From UBA4582 sp038106185 (GTDB lineage Bacteria; Pseudomonadota; Gammaproteobacteria; Pseudomonadales; Azotimanducaceae), in assembly GCA_038106185.1 (NCBI GenBank), contig JAYODE010000012.1, positions 19,032 through 83,031 on the forward strand: a DNA stretch of 64,000 nt, read 5' to 3'. This document shows positions 32,556-42,059 of this stretch, piece by piece. Made by a program: the position numbers and the translations under genes. Each line of letters begins with the position of its first letter. The stretch's first letter is position 1. Below the pieces are notes generated by a model. It had not been told where the DNA came from. It was given only the letters and a program-made list of their open reading frames with translations, and did no database searches.

Positions 32556-35500
32556 ATGAAACAAGCGCCCCGCTCGGCCCTTCTCAAGGCTCAACTGCAA
32601 CACCGTATTCTCGTGATGGATGGTGCCATGGGCACCATGATTCAAGCATTACAGCTCACCGAAGCCGATTTTCGTGGCGATCGATTTGTTGATCATCCAA
32701 CCGACCTGAAAGGTAATAATGAGCTACTGGTACTGACCCAGCCAAAGGCGTTGCAAAATATTCATCTGGCTTACCTCCGCGCCGGCTCAGACATCATTGA
32801 AACCAATACCTTTACTGCGAACCGTATCTCCCAGTCGGACTATGGCACTGAAGCCCTGTCTTATGAAATCAACCTGCAGGCCGCCAGACTCGCCAGACAG
32901 GCCGCCGATGCTGTGACGCTGGAGGATCCTACAAAACCTCGTTTTGTAGCTGGCGCTGTAGGCCCCACAACCCGCGCCGCGAGTCTCTCGCCGAATGTTA
33001 ATGATCCGGGCTTTAGAAATATTACCTTTGATGAGCTGGTTGACGACTACAGTGAAGGCATACGCGGGCTGATCGAGGGTGGCGCCGACATTATTCTGCT
33101 GGAAACTATCTTTGATGTGCTGAATGCCAAGGCTGCCATATTCGCTGCCCTAACAGTCTTTGAAGCCCTGGACACTGAATATCCAATTATGATTTCCGGC
33201 ACCATCACCGATGCTTCGGGACGTCTCCTTTCGGGGCAGACTGTTGAAGCTTTCTGGGCTTCTATCCGCCATGCGAAGCCACTGTCTGTCGGCTTTAACT
33301 GCGCGCTTGGCGCAGACGAATTAAGACCCTACATAGCGGAAGTGAGTCACGTCGCAGACTGTTATGTCAGTGCCTATCCCAATCGTGGCCTGCCAAATGA
33401 GTTCGGCGAATATGACGAAACCATTCCGCAGATGGTTGCATCTATCGAGGATTACCTGAAGTCCGGACTGGTTAATATCATTGGCGGCTGTTGCGGCACA
33501 GGGCCGGAACACATCCTTGAGTTTTCGCGAATCGCTGCCAACTATTCCCCGCGACCCATTCCTGCCGTGGCAGCAAAAATGCGCCTGAGCGGACTGGAAC
33601 CTTTCAATATCGGGCCTGACTCTCTGTTCGTTAACGTTGGCGAAAGAACCAATGTGACCGGCTCCAAACAGTTTGCTCGCCTGATTATTGACGAAAACTA
33701 CGACAAGGCATTGGCGGTAGCACTTTCACAGGTTAACAACGGCGCTCAAATTATAGACGTCAATATGGACGAAGGCATGCTGGATTCAAAAGCGGCCATG
33801 GTGAGGTTTCTTCACCTGGTTGCCTCCGAGCCAGATATCAGCCGGGTTCCCGTCATGGTGGACTCCTCGAAATGGGATATTATCGAAGCTGGCTTGAAGT
33901 GTCTGCAAGGCAAATCCATTGTCAACTCCATCAGTCTGAAGGCGGGTAAGGCTGAATTTGTTGAGCAGGCTAAGATTTGTCTGAAGCATGGCGCCGCGGT
34001 CATTGTCATGGCTTTTGATGAAGACGGGCAAGCAGACAATCTGATCCGTAAGCAGGAAATCTGTCAGCGCTCCTACGACATCCTGGTTCATGAGGTGGGT
34101 TTCCCTCCCGAAGATATTATCTTCGACCCTAACGTGTTTGCGGTAGCCACCGGTATTGAAGAGCATGTTACCTACGGCAAAGACTTCATCGATGCCTGTG
34201 CGTTCATCAAGGCCAATTTGCCCCACGCAAAGGTTTCAGGAGGCATCAGCAATGTGTCTTTCTCGTTTCGAGGTAATGACCAGGTACGCGAGGCCATCCA
34301 CGCCGTCTTCCTCTATCATGCGATCAAAGCCGGCCTCACCATGGGTATCGTCAACGCTGGACAGTTGGCCATCTATGAGGAGATTCCCGCCGACCTTAGA
34401 GATCGGGCTGAGGATGTGATCCTCAATCGGCGTCCCGATGCCGCTGAACGCTTGCTGGAAATCGCCAACCAATATGCCGGGGGCGCCAGCAAGGGTAAGG
34501 CTGAGGACCTGGCGTGGCGAGACCTTGGCGTCGAGGAAAGACTCGCCCATGCACTGGTCAAGGGCATCAATACCTATGTCGTTGAGGATACCGAAGAAGC
34601 GAGACTACTCTATGACCGACCTATTGAAGTGATCGAAGGCCCCTTGATGGCTGGTATGAATCGCGTCGGGGATCTGTTCGGTGCGGGTAAAATGTTTCTG
34701 CCGCAGGTCGTCAAGAGCGCGCGGGTCATGAAGCAATCCGTTGCCCACCTGGTGCCCTTTATCGAAGCGGCGAAGGATGAGAAATCAAAACCCCGAGGCA
34801 AGATACTGATGGCGACGGTCAAGGGTGACGTCCATGACATCGGCAAGAATATTGTTGGCGTGGTTCTGCAATGCAATAACTACGAAGTGATAGATCTCGG
34901 CGTTATGGTGCCAGCTGACAAGATCATCAAGACAGCGATCAGTGAGAAAGTCGATATCATTGGTCTCTCCGGCCTGATTACGCCCTCACTGGACGAAATG
35001 GTGCACGTGGCTTCAGAATTGCAGCGTCTCAACCTTAAGCTACCCCTGATGATTGGCGGTGCAACCACGTCCAAGGCGCACACTTCCGTAAAAATTGAAC
35101 CCTGTTATGCCGCTGATGCGACCGTCTATGTTGCTGATGCCTCGCGTGCAGTAGGCGTTGCAACCCAGTTGCTAAGCGAAGACTTGAAGCCGGCTTTCTG
35201 TGAAGAGTTGCGTGCCGAGTACGCGATGATTCGAGAACGAAACAAGCACCGCCGTGCCAAGGGCGACCTGCTGAGCTATGCAGCAGCCCAGAACAACCGT
35301 CCCAACCTGGATTGGGCAACACCTGTCGTGCCCGCCCTGACCGGCACACGCAGTTTTGTCGACTATTCCCTCGCCGAGCTGGTTGACTATATTGATTGGA
35401 ATCCGTTCTTCAACACCTGGGAGCTGGCCGGTAAATTCCCAGGCATCCTGGAAGACGAGATCATTGGCGCAACAGCACGAGAGCTCTATCAGGATGCGAG

Positions 35501-36239
35501 AGCGATGCTCGCCACCTTGGTCGAAGATCGAAAGATTCGAGCAAGCGCGGTGATTGGCTTCTGGCCCGCCAACAGTGATGGGGATGATATTCTGGTTTTT
35601 ACCGACGAATCTCGAACTCAGGTACGCACCCGTCTTCATCATCTGCGGCAGCAGATGGCCAAGCCGAGTGAGCAACCCAACTATTGTCTGGCAGACTTTA
35701 TTGCGCCGGTTGCCAGCGGTCTGCCTGACTATATTGGCGGGTTTACCGTGACGGCTGGTCTGGGCGTTGACGAATTGGCAACCGCTTATGAGCAACGTCA
35801 GGACGACTACAATGCCATATTGCTTAAGGCCCTCGCGGACCGTTTGGCCGAAGCATTTGCTGAGCGCATGCACGAAAGGGTTCGGCAAGAGTTTTGGGGC
35901 TACGCAACGGACGAGGTACTGGATAACGAAGCCCTGATCAAAGAAAAGTACCAGGGCATTCGCCCGGCCCCCGGTTACCCCGCCTGTCCTGACCACACGG
36001 AGAAGACTGCCCTGTTTGAGCTTCTGGATGCGACGGCAGCAACTGGGGTTAGTCTCTCGGAAAACTTTGCCATGTCACCGGCCTCTTCAGTAAGCGGCTT
36101 CTATTTTGCCCATCCACAGGCCCGTTATTTTGGACTTGGCAAAATTGATCGCGATCAGGTAGCAAGTTACGCAGAGCGCAAGGGAATGACAGTGGCCGAA
36201 ACTGAGCGCTGGTTATCTCCTGTGCTAAATTATCAGTAG
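32556..36239 (+). CDS. metH: Cobalamin-dependent methionine synthase
   Basis: A full-length 1227-residue enzyme transferring a methyl group from methyl-tetrahydrofolate to homocysteine through cob(I)alamin. The order is complete: homocysteine/zinc domain (GGCCGT near residue 310), pterin-binding domain from about 355 (NVGERTNVTGS), B12 cap, B12-binding domain with DVHDIG at about 757-762 (His is the lower cobalt ligand), and a C-terminal SAM-dependent reactivation domain (RPAPGYPACPDH near 1137). Likely MetR-controlled, given the palindromes upstream. No cobalamin or SAH riboswitch was recognised in the spacer. Confidence 0.97.
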   Translation: MKQAPRSALLKAQLQHRILVMDGAMGTMIQALQLTEADFRGDRFVDHPTDLKGNNELLVLTQPKALQNIHLAYLRAGSDIIETNTFTANRISQSDYGTEALSYEINLQAARLARQAADAVTLEDPTKPRFVAGAVGPTTRAASLSPNVNDPGFRNITFDELVDDYSEGIRGLIEGGADIILLETIFDVLNAKAAIFAALTVFEALDTEYPIMISGTITDASGRLLSGQTVEAFWASIRHAKPLSVGFNCALGADELRPYIAEVSHVADCYVSAYPNRGLPNEFGEYDETIPQMVASIEDYLKSGLVNIIGGCCGTGPEHILEFSRIAANYSPRPIPAVAAKMRLSGLEPFNIGPDSLFVNVGERTNVTGSKQFARLIIDENYDKALAVALSQVNNGAQIIDVNMDEGMLDSKAAMVRFLHLVASEPDISRVPVMVDSSKWDIIEAGLKCLQGKSIVNSISLKAGKAEFVEQAKICLKHGAAVIVMAFDEDGQADNLIRKQEICQRSYDILVHEVGFPPEDIIFDPNVFAVATGIEEHVTYGKDFIDACAFIKANLPHAKVSGGISNVSFSFRGNDQVREAIHAVFLYHAIKAGLTMGIVNAGQLAIYEEIPADLRDRAEDVILNRRPDAAERLLEIANQYAGGASKGKAEDLAWRDLGVEERLAHALVKGINTYVVEDTEEARLLYDRPIEVIEGPLMAGMNRVGDLFGAGKMFLPQVVKSARVMKQSVAHLVPFIEAAKDEKSKPRGKILMATVKGDVHDIGKNIVGVVLQCNNYEVIDLGVMVPADKIIKTAISEKVDIIGLSGLITPSLDEMVHVASELQRLNLKLPLMIGGATTSKAHTSVKIEPCYAADATVYVADASRAVGVATQLLSEDLKPAFCEELRAEYAMIRERNKHRRAKGDLLSYAAAQNNRPNLDWATPVVPALTGTRSFVDYSLAELVDYIDWNPFFNTWELAGKFPGILEDEIIGATARELYQDARAMLATLVEDRKIRASAVIGFWPANSDGDDILVFTDESRTQVRTRLHHLRQQMAKPSEQPNYCLADFIAPVASGLPDYIGGFTVTAGLGVDELATAYEQRQDDYNAILLKALADRLAEAFAERMHERVRQEFWGYATDEVLDNEALIKEKYQGIRPAPGYPACPDHTEKTALFELLDATAATGVSLSENFAMSPASSVSGFYFAHPQARYFGLGKIDRDQVASYAERKGMTVAETERWLSPVLNYQ

Positions 36240-36303
36240 GCTTATCAAAAGGCTTAGCAAAAGGCTTAGCAATACAAAAGGCTTATCAAAAGGCTTAGCA
36301 ATA
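36239..36303. repeat. Tandem repeat, 12-bp unit x5
   Basis: Units of GGCTTAGCAAAA / GGCTTATCAAAA repeat five times with one 5-bp insertion, starting at the last base of the metH stop codon. Confidence 0.88.
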
Positions 36304-36370
36304 GAAGCTATGGCAGAAAGACTGGCGATGGTAAGATAAGCGCCTCAGACGGCGGCAGAAGCAGACTAGC

Positions 36371-36619
36371 ATGATGAATGAGACTCCCAAGAAACCGGAG
36401 CCAGAAGATTCGACCACCGAGGACAGCAAACCTGCCGCGCCAAATTTTCTGCAGGTCATGATGAGCGTTTTCGCTGCTGCCTTTGGCGTTCAAAGCGATA
36501 AAAATTACCAGCGTGATTTCAGTACGGGCAATCCCCTCGCCTACATCATCGGCGGCTTGATCTTCACCGTACTCTTTATCATGACGCTCGTTAGCATCGT
36601 CATGTTGGTCTTGCCCTGA
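36371..36619 (+). CDS. DUF2970 small membrane protein
   Basis: An 82-residue protein with an acidic, Pro/Glu-rich N-terminus (residues 1-25), an amphipathic segment containing FLQVMMSVFAAAFGVQ and NYQRDFSTGNP, and a single hydrophobic C-terminal helix (about 56-80). This matches the DUF2970 pattern found in many Gram-negatives. No function is known. It lies downstream of metH on the same strand, separated by the tandem repeat. Confidence 0.8.
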   Translation: MMNETPKKPEPEDSTTEDSKPAAPNFLQVMMSVFAAAFGVQSDKNYQRDFSTGNPLAYIIGGLIFTVLFIMTLVSIVMLVLP

Positions 36620-36689
36620 GCCCTCGCCCTCAGCCCTCATTTAAAGGTGCCATCCAAAGGATGACGAAAGGCGCCTCTTGCCTGGGTGT

Positions 36690-36850
36690 AGGCTTTTCTT
36701 AGCACCTTATTACTAGCGCCTTTTCTCAGCGCCTGTACTTAGCGCCTGCAAGCCATGCTGCTTGAGGCGTCTTCTGTTATGCCTGTAATCGAAAAGCTTC
36801 TGATCAAAAGGCTGGTGAACGAAACGCTGGTGGACAAACGGGTGAAGGCC
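36690..36850. repeat. Degenerate repeats in the spacer after DUF2970
   Basis: Two irregular runs are present. Around 36700-36753, CTTAGCACC / CTAGCGCC / CAGCGCC / CTTAGCGCCTG recur every 11-15 bases. Around 36808-36850, AAAAGGCTGGTGAACG / AAACGCTGGTGGAC / AAACGGGTGAAGG recur. The whole spacer 36620-37002 (383 bp) holds no other gene that I can support. Confidence 0.55.
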
Positions 36851-37002
36851 GGGCCTGATACAACAGGGGTCGTCCTCATATGCAACAAATGAGTGCGTTA
36901 ACCAGCAGCTCTGCCGGTTGGGCGATTTGGCCAAACCTTCCAGCGCCTAACTGTTGCCCAACATTCTGCCGCGTAACATTCCCCTGCTCGACAACCAGGG
37001 TG

Positions 37003-37110
37003 TTACTGGCCTGTTACCCAGTAGACCATGGCAATCACTGCAATGCTGATCAACAGAACGGCGCATATGGCGTCCACAGTGCTGTCTGAATGTTGTTCGT
37101 TCTCGCTCAT
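37003..37110 (-). CDS. Small single-TM membrane protein (35 residues)
   Basis: A 35-codon ORF starts at an ATG (37108-37110) preceded by AGG eight bases upstream. It encodes a polar N-terminus (MSENEQHSDST) and one hydrophobic helix (about residues 13-31) ending WVTGQ. The clean hydrophilic-then-TM design with a good ribosome-binding site suggests a genuine small inner-membrane protein. It is antisense to no known gene and lies divergent to the sulfite reductase gene. Function unknown. Confidence 0.55.
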   Translation of the reverse strand: MSENEQHSDSTVDAICAVLLISIAVIAMVYWVTGQ

Positions 37111-37319
37111 GAAGATACCTGTTCTCGGTTGGTGGTGACGACATTGCCCCGCTCGGGATTATACGGAAGCAGACCACCTTGACTCAACCGTTCATGACCT
37201 CGAAGCTCGACATTTTGGATCAGGCAGGATCAACCCGGCGAGATTAGCCAGCCTAAGCGCGGAGATTAGTCTGGCGTTAGAGCTCAGTTTCCCTCGCTGC
37301 TCGTTAAAACTATCTCTTC

Positions 37320-37363
37320 TATTCTTATGAATAAATTAACCTACACCAGAACCTTGGGTTCTG
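37320..37363. promoter_or_regulatory. Two palindromes upstream of the sulfite reductase gene
   Basis: TATTC-TTAT-GAATA at 37320-37333 and CAGAACC-TTG-GGTTCTG at 37347-37363 lie 50-95 bases before the start codon. They may be operators or, for the second, an mRNA hairpin. The first loosely recalls a CysB-type ATTC/GAAT element, but CysB sites are poorly conserved. The remaining spacer (37111-37414) shows nothing else. Confidence 0.4.
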
Positions 37364-37414
37364 TTAACTTACGCCGGTTTAGCACATGACCCTCAGCACC
37401 AGGCAGCCCCATCT

Positions 37415-39073
37415 ATGTATCTGTATGACAATTACGACCAGACCCTGGTTGACGAAAGAGTGAACCAATACCGGGATCAAACTCAACGTTTTCTCGCCGG
37501 TGAGCTACCCGCCGAAGAGTTTCAACACCTGCGATTACGCAACGGCTTATATATTCAACGTCTGGCTCCCATGCTCAGGGTTGCTGTGCCGTACGGTATG
37601 CTCAGTTCACAGCAGCTGCGCAAGCTCGCTTATATCTCGCGACACTTTGATCGCGGTTATGCCCACTTCACTACCCGTCAGAATGTTCAATACAACTGGC
37701 CAAAGCTCGAAGAGGTGCCGGATATCCTGGCAGAGCTCGCCAGCGTTCAGATGCACGCGATTCAAACCAGCGGCAACTGTATTCGCAACGTCACTTCTGA
37801 CCAATACGCGGGGGTGGCCCTTGACGAAATCGAAGACAGCCGCCCCTGGGCAGAGCTGATTCGTCAGTGGTCAACCTTTCACCCAGAGTACAACTGGTTG
37901 CCCCGTAAATTCAAAATTGCAGTGACTGGTGCTCGACAAGACAGGGCCGCGGTGCAGGTCCACGATATTGGTTTACGGCTTGTGGAAACGAACGGTGCAG
38001 TCGGTTTTCAGGTGCTGGTAGGCGGTGGTCTGGGTCGCACCCCGGTGCTGGCGCCGGTGATTCGAGAGTATCTCGACAAGGAACATCTGCTGACTTATCT
38101 GGAGGCCATACTCCGGGTGTATAATCGCTATGGCCGCAGAGACAACAAGTATAAGGCGCGTATTAAAATTCTGGTTCGGGCCATGACGCCGGAGATTTTT
38201 GCGGCGAGGGTTGAAGCCGAATGGCAGGCGCTTCGCGACGGTCCTGGCACACTCACCGAGGCTGAAATAAATCGAGTCAAAGGCTTTTTTAGTCGCCCCG
38301 CGTATGCTGATTTAATCCCCGAGCCAGAGGTCCTGGGGACGGCGCTAAGAGAGAATTTTGCCTTCAAAGCCTGGCATAGCCGTAACGTTAAGACCCATCG
38401 TCAACCCGGCTACGCGATCGTTAACCTGGCGATGAAAACCACTGGTGTTGCACCCGGCGATGTCACCGACGAGCAGCTTGAATGCATAGCCGATTTGGCA
38501 GATGAGTATAGTTTCGGCGAGATTCGAGTCACTCATGAGCAAAACGTGACGCTGAGCGATGTGCGCCAAGCTGACCTCTACAATCTATGGAAAGCACTCT
38601 GCGCCGCCGAGCTTGCTTCTCCTAACCTGGGCTTGCTGACGGATATTATCTGCTGTCCAGGTGGAGACTACTGCTCTTTGGCAAACGCTAAATCTATTCC
38701 TGTGGCAGAAGCGATTCAGCGTCAGTTTGATGACCTGGATTATCTGCACGACCTGGGCGATCTGGACATCAATATCTCTGGCTGTATGAATGCCTGTGGT
38801 CATCATCACGTGGGTAATATCGGTATCTTGGGCGTTGACAAGAAGGGGGCTGAGTTCTACCAGGTATCGATTGGCGGATCCTCAAGCAATGCTGCAGCAC
38901 TCGCGCAAATACTCGGCCCATCATTTGCCCAGGATGCGATTCCAACCGTGATTCAAAAACTGGTCGACGTTTATCTCGATCGACGAGAATCCGGTGAACA
39001 GTTCCTCGAAACCTTTAGCCGAATCGGCATTCAACCCTACAAAGACAGCGTCTACGCCTCAACAGGAAGCTGA
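37415..39073 (+). CDS. cysI: Sirohaem/4Fe-4S nitrite/sulfite reductase (CysI-like)
   Basis: A 552-residue haemoprotein reducing sulfite to sulfide in assimilation (six electrons). The two ferredoxin-like/sirohaem halves are visible, with HFTTRQNVQYNW and GNCIRNVTSD near the start. The C-terminal cluster ligands lie in CCPGGDYCSLA and SGCMNACGHHHVG, giving the four cysteines of the coupled 4Fe-4S/sirohaem centre. The DUF934 gene follows after three bases, a pairing characteristic of this CysI type in gammaproteobacteria. No CysJ flavoprotein is adjacent. Confidence 0.93.
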   Translation: MYLYDNYDQTLVDERVNQYRDQTQRFLAGELPAEEFQHLRLRNGLYIQRLAPMLRVAVPYGMLSSQQLRKLAYISRHFDRGYAHFTTRQNVQYNWPKLEEVPDILAELASVQMHAIQTSGNCIRNVTSDQYAGVALDEIEDSRPWAELIRQWSTFHPEYNWLPRKFKIAVTGARQDRAAVQVHDIGLRLVETNGAVGFQVLVGGGLGRTPVLAPVIREYLDKEHLLTYLEAILRVYNRYGRRDNKYKARIKILVRAMTPEIFAARVEAEWQALRDGPGTLTEAEINRVKGFFSRPAYADLIPEPEVLGTALRENFAFKAWHSRNVKTHRQPGYAIVNLAMKTTGVAPGDVTDEQLECIADLADEYSFGEIRVTHEQNVTLSDVRQADLYNLWKALCAAELASPNLGLLTDIICCPGGDYCSLANAKSIPVAEAIQRQFDDLDYLHDLGDLDINISGCMNACGHHHVGNIGILGVDKKGAEFYQVSIGGSSSNAAALAQILGPSFAQDAIPTVIQKLVDVYLDRRESGEQFLETFSRIGIQPYKDSVYASTGS

Positions 39074-39076
39074 TTT

Positions 39077-39568
39077 ATGCCAACCATCATAAAAGACCGG
39101 GCTATTATAGATTCACCTTTCGCAGTGCTTGACCTAGACAGCGCCAACACCGAGACCCCTCATTGCCTGCTGCCGATGAGCTTTTACCTTATCCATCACG
39201 CCCTACTGCAAGGTCGCCAGGACGTTGGTGTCTGGTTGGCAGCCGACGAAGCTGTCGAGTCCCTGGCCGACCATCTGCAAGGGTTGGCGGTGATCGCATT
39301 GGATTTTCCGCACTTCGGCGATGGCAGAGGCTATTCCAGTGCCAGCCTGTTACGTCAACAAATGGCCTATCAGGGCGAGATTCGAGCCATTGGCGACGTT
39401 CGTCGCGATCAACTTGAACAGATGCAGCGCTGTGGTATCAACGCCTTCCATCTCGCTGCTGGTCAAAATATCGACGCCTGTCTGCAAGCACTCGCCGGCT
39501 TCAGCTACCACTATCAAGCTTCCGTTGACCAGGCGCAGCCCCTGTTCAGACAGCGGCTGGCAACTTGA
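39077..39568 (+). CDS. DUF934 family protein, sulfite reductase partner
   Basis: A 163-residue cytoplasmic protein matching DUF934, with GVWLAADE, ALDFPHFGDGRGYSSA and RRDQLEQMQRCGINAF. The family is nearly always next to a sirohaem sulfite reductase and is thought to assist it, perhaps in electron delivery; the exact role is not established. It starts three bases after the reductase stop, so the two form one operon. Confidence 0.88.
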   Translation: MPTIIKDRAIIDSPFAVLDLDSANTETPHCLLPMSFYLIHHALLQGRQDVGVWLAADEAVESLADHLQGLAVIALDFPHFGDGRGYSSASLLRQQMAYQGEIRAIGDVRRDQLEQMQRCGINAFHLAAGQNIDACLQALAGFSYHYQASVDQAQPLFRQRLAT

Positions 39569-39637
39569 AGCAGGAAAACCCTGGGCTGGCCGGTAAATGG
39601 CTTCTGAATCGGCACGGGATCACTTAACATTAGCGCC

Positions 39638-40807
39638 ATGGAAAGCGACCCGGTTTTATTTTCTTTTTTTCTGATTTTCACTTCTGCGGCAGTGCTGGCA
39701 ACCTTTGCACTATTTACTCGCCAACCATTGATCGTCGCCTACATTGCCATCGGCGTTATCCTGGGTCCCTCAGCAACTTCGCTCATCTCAGACCCTTCAT
39801 TGATCAGTAGCATTGCCAAAATAGGCATTATTTTCCTGCTGTTTCTTCTGGGTCTGGATATGCAACCGGCTAAGCTTGGCAATATGCTGGGTAGCGCCCT
39901 GCTGGTGGGTCTGGCCAGTTGCGTTGCATTTTTTGCCATTGGATTTGGCATCGGCATGCTGTTCGGTTACACCCAGCTGGAAAGTCTTATCATCGGCATT
40001 GCCATGATGTTTTCCAGTACCATTATTGGCATCAAGCTGCTACCCACAACGGTCCTCCACCATCGCCGTACGGGCGAGCTGGTGGTCAGTCTGCTGTTGA
40101 TTCAGGACGTTATTGCCATCATCGTGCTGCTGGTGCTGACCGGCGGCTTTCTTGAGTTCAGCGGCGTTGACAAGCTCGTCAAGGTCGGTTTGGGTTTACC
40201 CCTTTTGATTGGTTTTGCCTGGCTGTTTGTCAATTTCGTGTTGCTCAAGCTGCTGGCAAAATTTGACGCTTTTTTGGAATATATTTTCCTTCTCGCGATC
40301 GGCTGGTGCTTGGGCTTATCAGAGCTTGCGACCTTTGCCGGCCTGTCACACGAAATTGGGGCTTTTATCGCCGGCGTATCCGTGGCCACCAGCCCCATCG
40401 CGCAATATATCGCGGTCAATTTGCGGCCGTTACGCGACTTTTTCCTGGTAATGTTCTTTTTCTCCCTAGGCGCTGGCTTTCAGCTGGGTTTGCTCGGTCA
40501 TGTCCTGCTGCCAGCCCTGGTGCTCGCAGCCTTGGTGTTGATTGTAAAACCCATCGTATTTCATGGGCTACTGCGGCACCAGAGTGAGTCAAATACCAAT
40601 AGTTGGGAGATTGGTTTTCGATTGGGTCAAATCAGCGAATTTTCGTTGCTGATCGCTTATATCGCGAGCGCAGAACTTTTGATTGGCGAGAATGCGTCGC
40701 ACCTGATTCAGGCGACCGCCATCCTCACCTTTCTTTTGTCGTCCTATATCGTCGTGTTTCGGTATCCGACTCCCATCGCAGTGTCGGATCGGCTGCGCCG
40801 CGACTAG
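39638..40807 (+). CDS. CPA2-family cation:proton antiporter (KefB-like membrane domain)
   Basis: A 389-residue inner-membrane protein with about twelve to thirteen hydrophobic segments covering only the Na+/H+ exchanger domain. Family features include GVILGPSA, FLLGLDMQPAKL, the charged LLLIQDV in the ion-binding helix region, and EIGAFIAGVSVATSP. It lacks the C-terminal TrkA-N domain of KefB/KefC. It probably exchanges K+ or Na+ for protons. It is the last gene of the plus-strand sulfur run but has its own 69-bp spacer. Confidence 0.88.
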   Translation: MESDPVLFSFFLIFTSAAVLATFALFTRQPLIVAYIAIGVILGPSATSLISDPSLISSIAKIGIIFLLFLLGLDMQPAKLGNMLGSALLVGLASCVAFFAIGFGIGMLFGYTQLESLIIGIAMMFSSTIIGIKLLPTTVLHHRRTGELVVSLLLIQDVIAIIVLLVLTGGFLEFSGVDKLVKVGLGLPLLIGFAWLFVNFVLLKLLAKFDAFLEYIFLLAIGWCLGLSELATFAGLSHEIGAFIAGVSVATSPIAQYIAVNLRPLRDFFLVMFFFSLGAGFQLGLLGHVLLPALVLAALVLIVKPIVFHGLLRHQSESNTNSWEIGFRLGQISEFSLLIAYIASAELLIGENASHLIQATAILTFLLSSYIVVFRYPTPIAVSDRLRRD

Positions 40808-40876
40808 CGTCCACTGTCTGCCGTCGCAGCCTTTTCTCTGGTTACCTCGCGAGTTGAGCCTAATGCTACCCGCTGC

Positions 40877-41869
40877 TCACTTATTCAGATTCACTAGCGT
40901 TCGCCCCGTGACCTGACCGGCAAAGATTTGATCAATCACTGCGGGGAGTTCTGTCAGACCTATCTCTGTGGTCATGGCCTCCAGGCTGTCCAGTCGCCAG
41001 TCCGTCGCCAGACGTTGCAAGGTGGCCGCCTTGATGTTGAGCGGGAGTTGCACCGAGTCAATGCCCAGCACATTAACATTGCGCAAGATGAAGGGCAGCA
41101 CAGTAGCGGTGAATGCCGGTGATGCCACTAACCCGCAGATGGCGACACTACCGCCGTACATCAGGCTCTTGATGACATTGGACAGAATTTCACCGCCAAC
41201 GGTATCGACTGCGTGGGCCCAGGTTTCAGCAAGCATGGGGCGCTTGTTTTCAGCACTCAACTCGTCACGCCCGATCACTCGGCTGGCGCCCAACGCCTTA
41301 AGATAATCGGTCTTGTCAGCTTTGCCGGAACTGGCAACCACCTCAAAACCCAGTTTTTTCAGCAATGCAACGGCCACCGAGCCCACACCACCAGTCGCGC
41401 CAGTAACCAGCACCGGGCCATCAGCAGGTGCGGCACCCATCTGCTCCAACTTGGCGACACATAGTGCTGCCGTCAAACCGGCAGTACCAATCACCATGCT
41501 CTCGCGACTCGTCATGCCTGCCGGCAGCTTCACGGCCCAGGCTGCTGGCACACGAATATACTGACCGTAACCACCCGGCGTATTCATGCCCAGGTCGTAG
41601 CCAATCACCACGACTTCGTCGTCTCGGCTGAAATCACCATGGCTTGATTCCACCACGACACCCGCCGCATCGATGCCAGGGGTGTGCGGATAATCCTTGG
41701 TGACACCGGGATTGCCTTTGGCCGACAGGGCATCTTTATAATTCACCGAAGAATACTCAACTCGAATCAGCAGCTCACCGGCAGGCAAGTCTGAGATTTT
41801 GCGTTGAATGATTTGCGGTTGCATACCAGCTTCGGTTTTTTCTACCCAATAGGCTTTGAATTCAGTCAT
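40877..41869 (-). CDS. acuI: Acrylyl-CoA reductase (AcuI/YhdH-type MDR oxidoreductase)
   Basis: A 330-residue NADPH-dependent quinone-oxidoreductase-like MDR protein. VNYKDALSAKGNPGV near residue 45, TPGIDAAGVV and VTGATGGVGSVAV (nucleotide-binding motif) match the AcuI/YhdH subgroup, which reduces toxic acryloyl-CoA to propionyl-CoA. In marine bacteria this is tied to DMSP breakdown; no dmd or ddd gene is present here. It lies 22 bp past the end of the apparent sohB frame on the same strand. Confidence 0.88.
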   Translation of the reverse strand: MTEFKAYWVEKTEAGMQPQIIQRKISDLPAGELLIRVEYSSVNYKDALSAKGNPGVTKDYPHTPGIDAAGVVVESSHGDFSRDDEVVVIGYDLGMNTPGGYGQYIRVPAAWAVKLPAGMTSRESMVIGTAGLTAALCVAKLEQMGAAPADGPVLVTGATGGVGSVAVALLKKLGFEVVASSGKADKTDYLKALGASRVIGRDELSAENKRPMLAETWAHAVDTVGGEILSNVIKSLMYGGSVAICGLVASPAFTATVLPFILRNVNVLGIDSVQLPLNIKAATLQRLATDWRLDSLEAMTTEIGLTELPAVIDQIFAGQVTGRTLVNLNK

Positions 41870-41932
41870 GTCGCTCGCTTCCGTTAGTCCTTAAATTAGT
41901 TGAATTGCCTTATATTCAAGATTCTGTCTTCG

Positions 41933-42059
41933 CCTAAAATCTTTCACCTGGAATCTTTCNNNNNNNNNNNNNNNNNNNNNNNNNNNNNNNNNNNNNNNNN
42001 NNNNNNNNNNNNNNNNNNNNNNNNNNNNNNNNNNNNNNNNNNNNNNNNNNNNNNNNNNN
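41933..42059. other. 13-14 bp repeat units and assembly gap (41960-42059)
   Basis: CCTAAAATCTTTCA is followed by CCTGGAATCTTTC, then 100 N, then TAGAATCTG. The units on both sides are related, so the gap again falls in a tandem repeat. It separates sohB from acuI. Confidence 0.85.

Noticed and set aside
36713..36934. 73-codon minus-strand frame with FVHQRFVHQ repeats
   Set aside because: The repeats are the translation of a degenerate non-coding tandem repeat, and no ribosome-binding site or homologous family is seen.
41891..42058. C-terminal extension of SohB beyond the gap
   Set aside because: The codon at the gap edge is TA-N and the protein already has the family length of about 348 residues.
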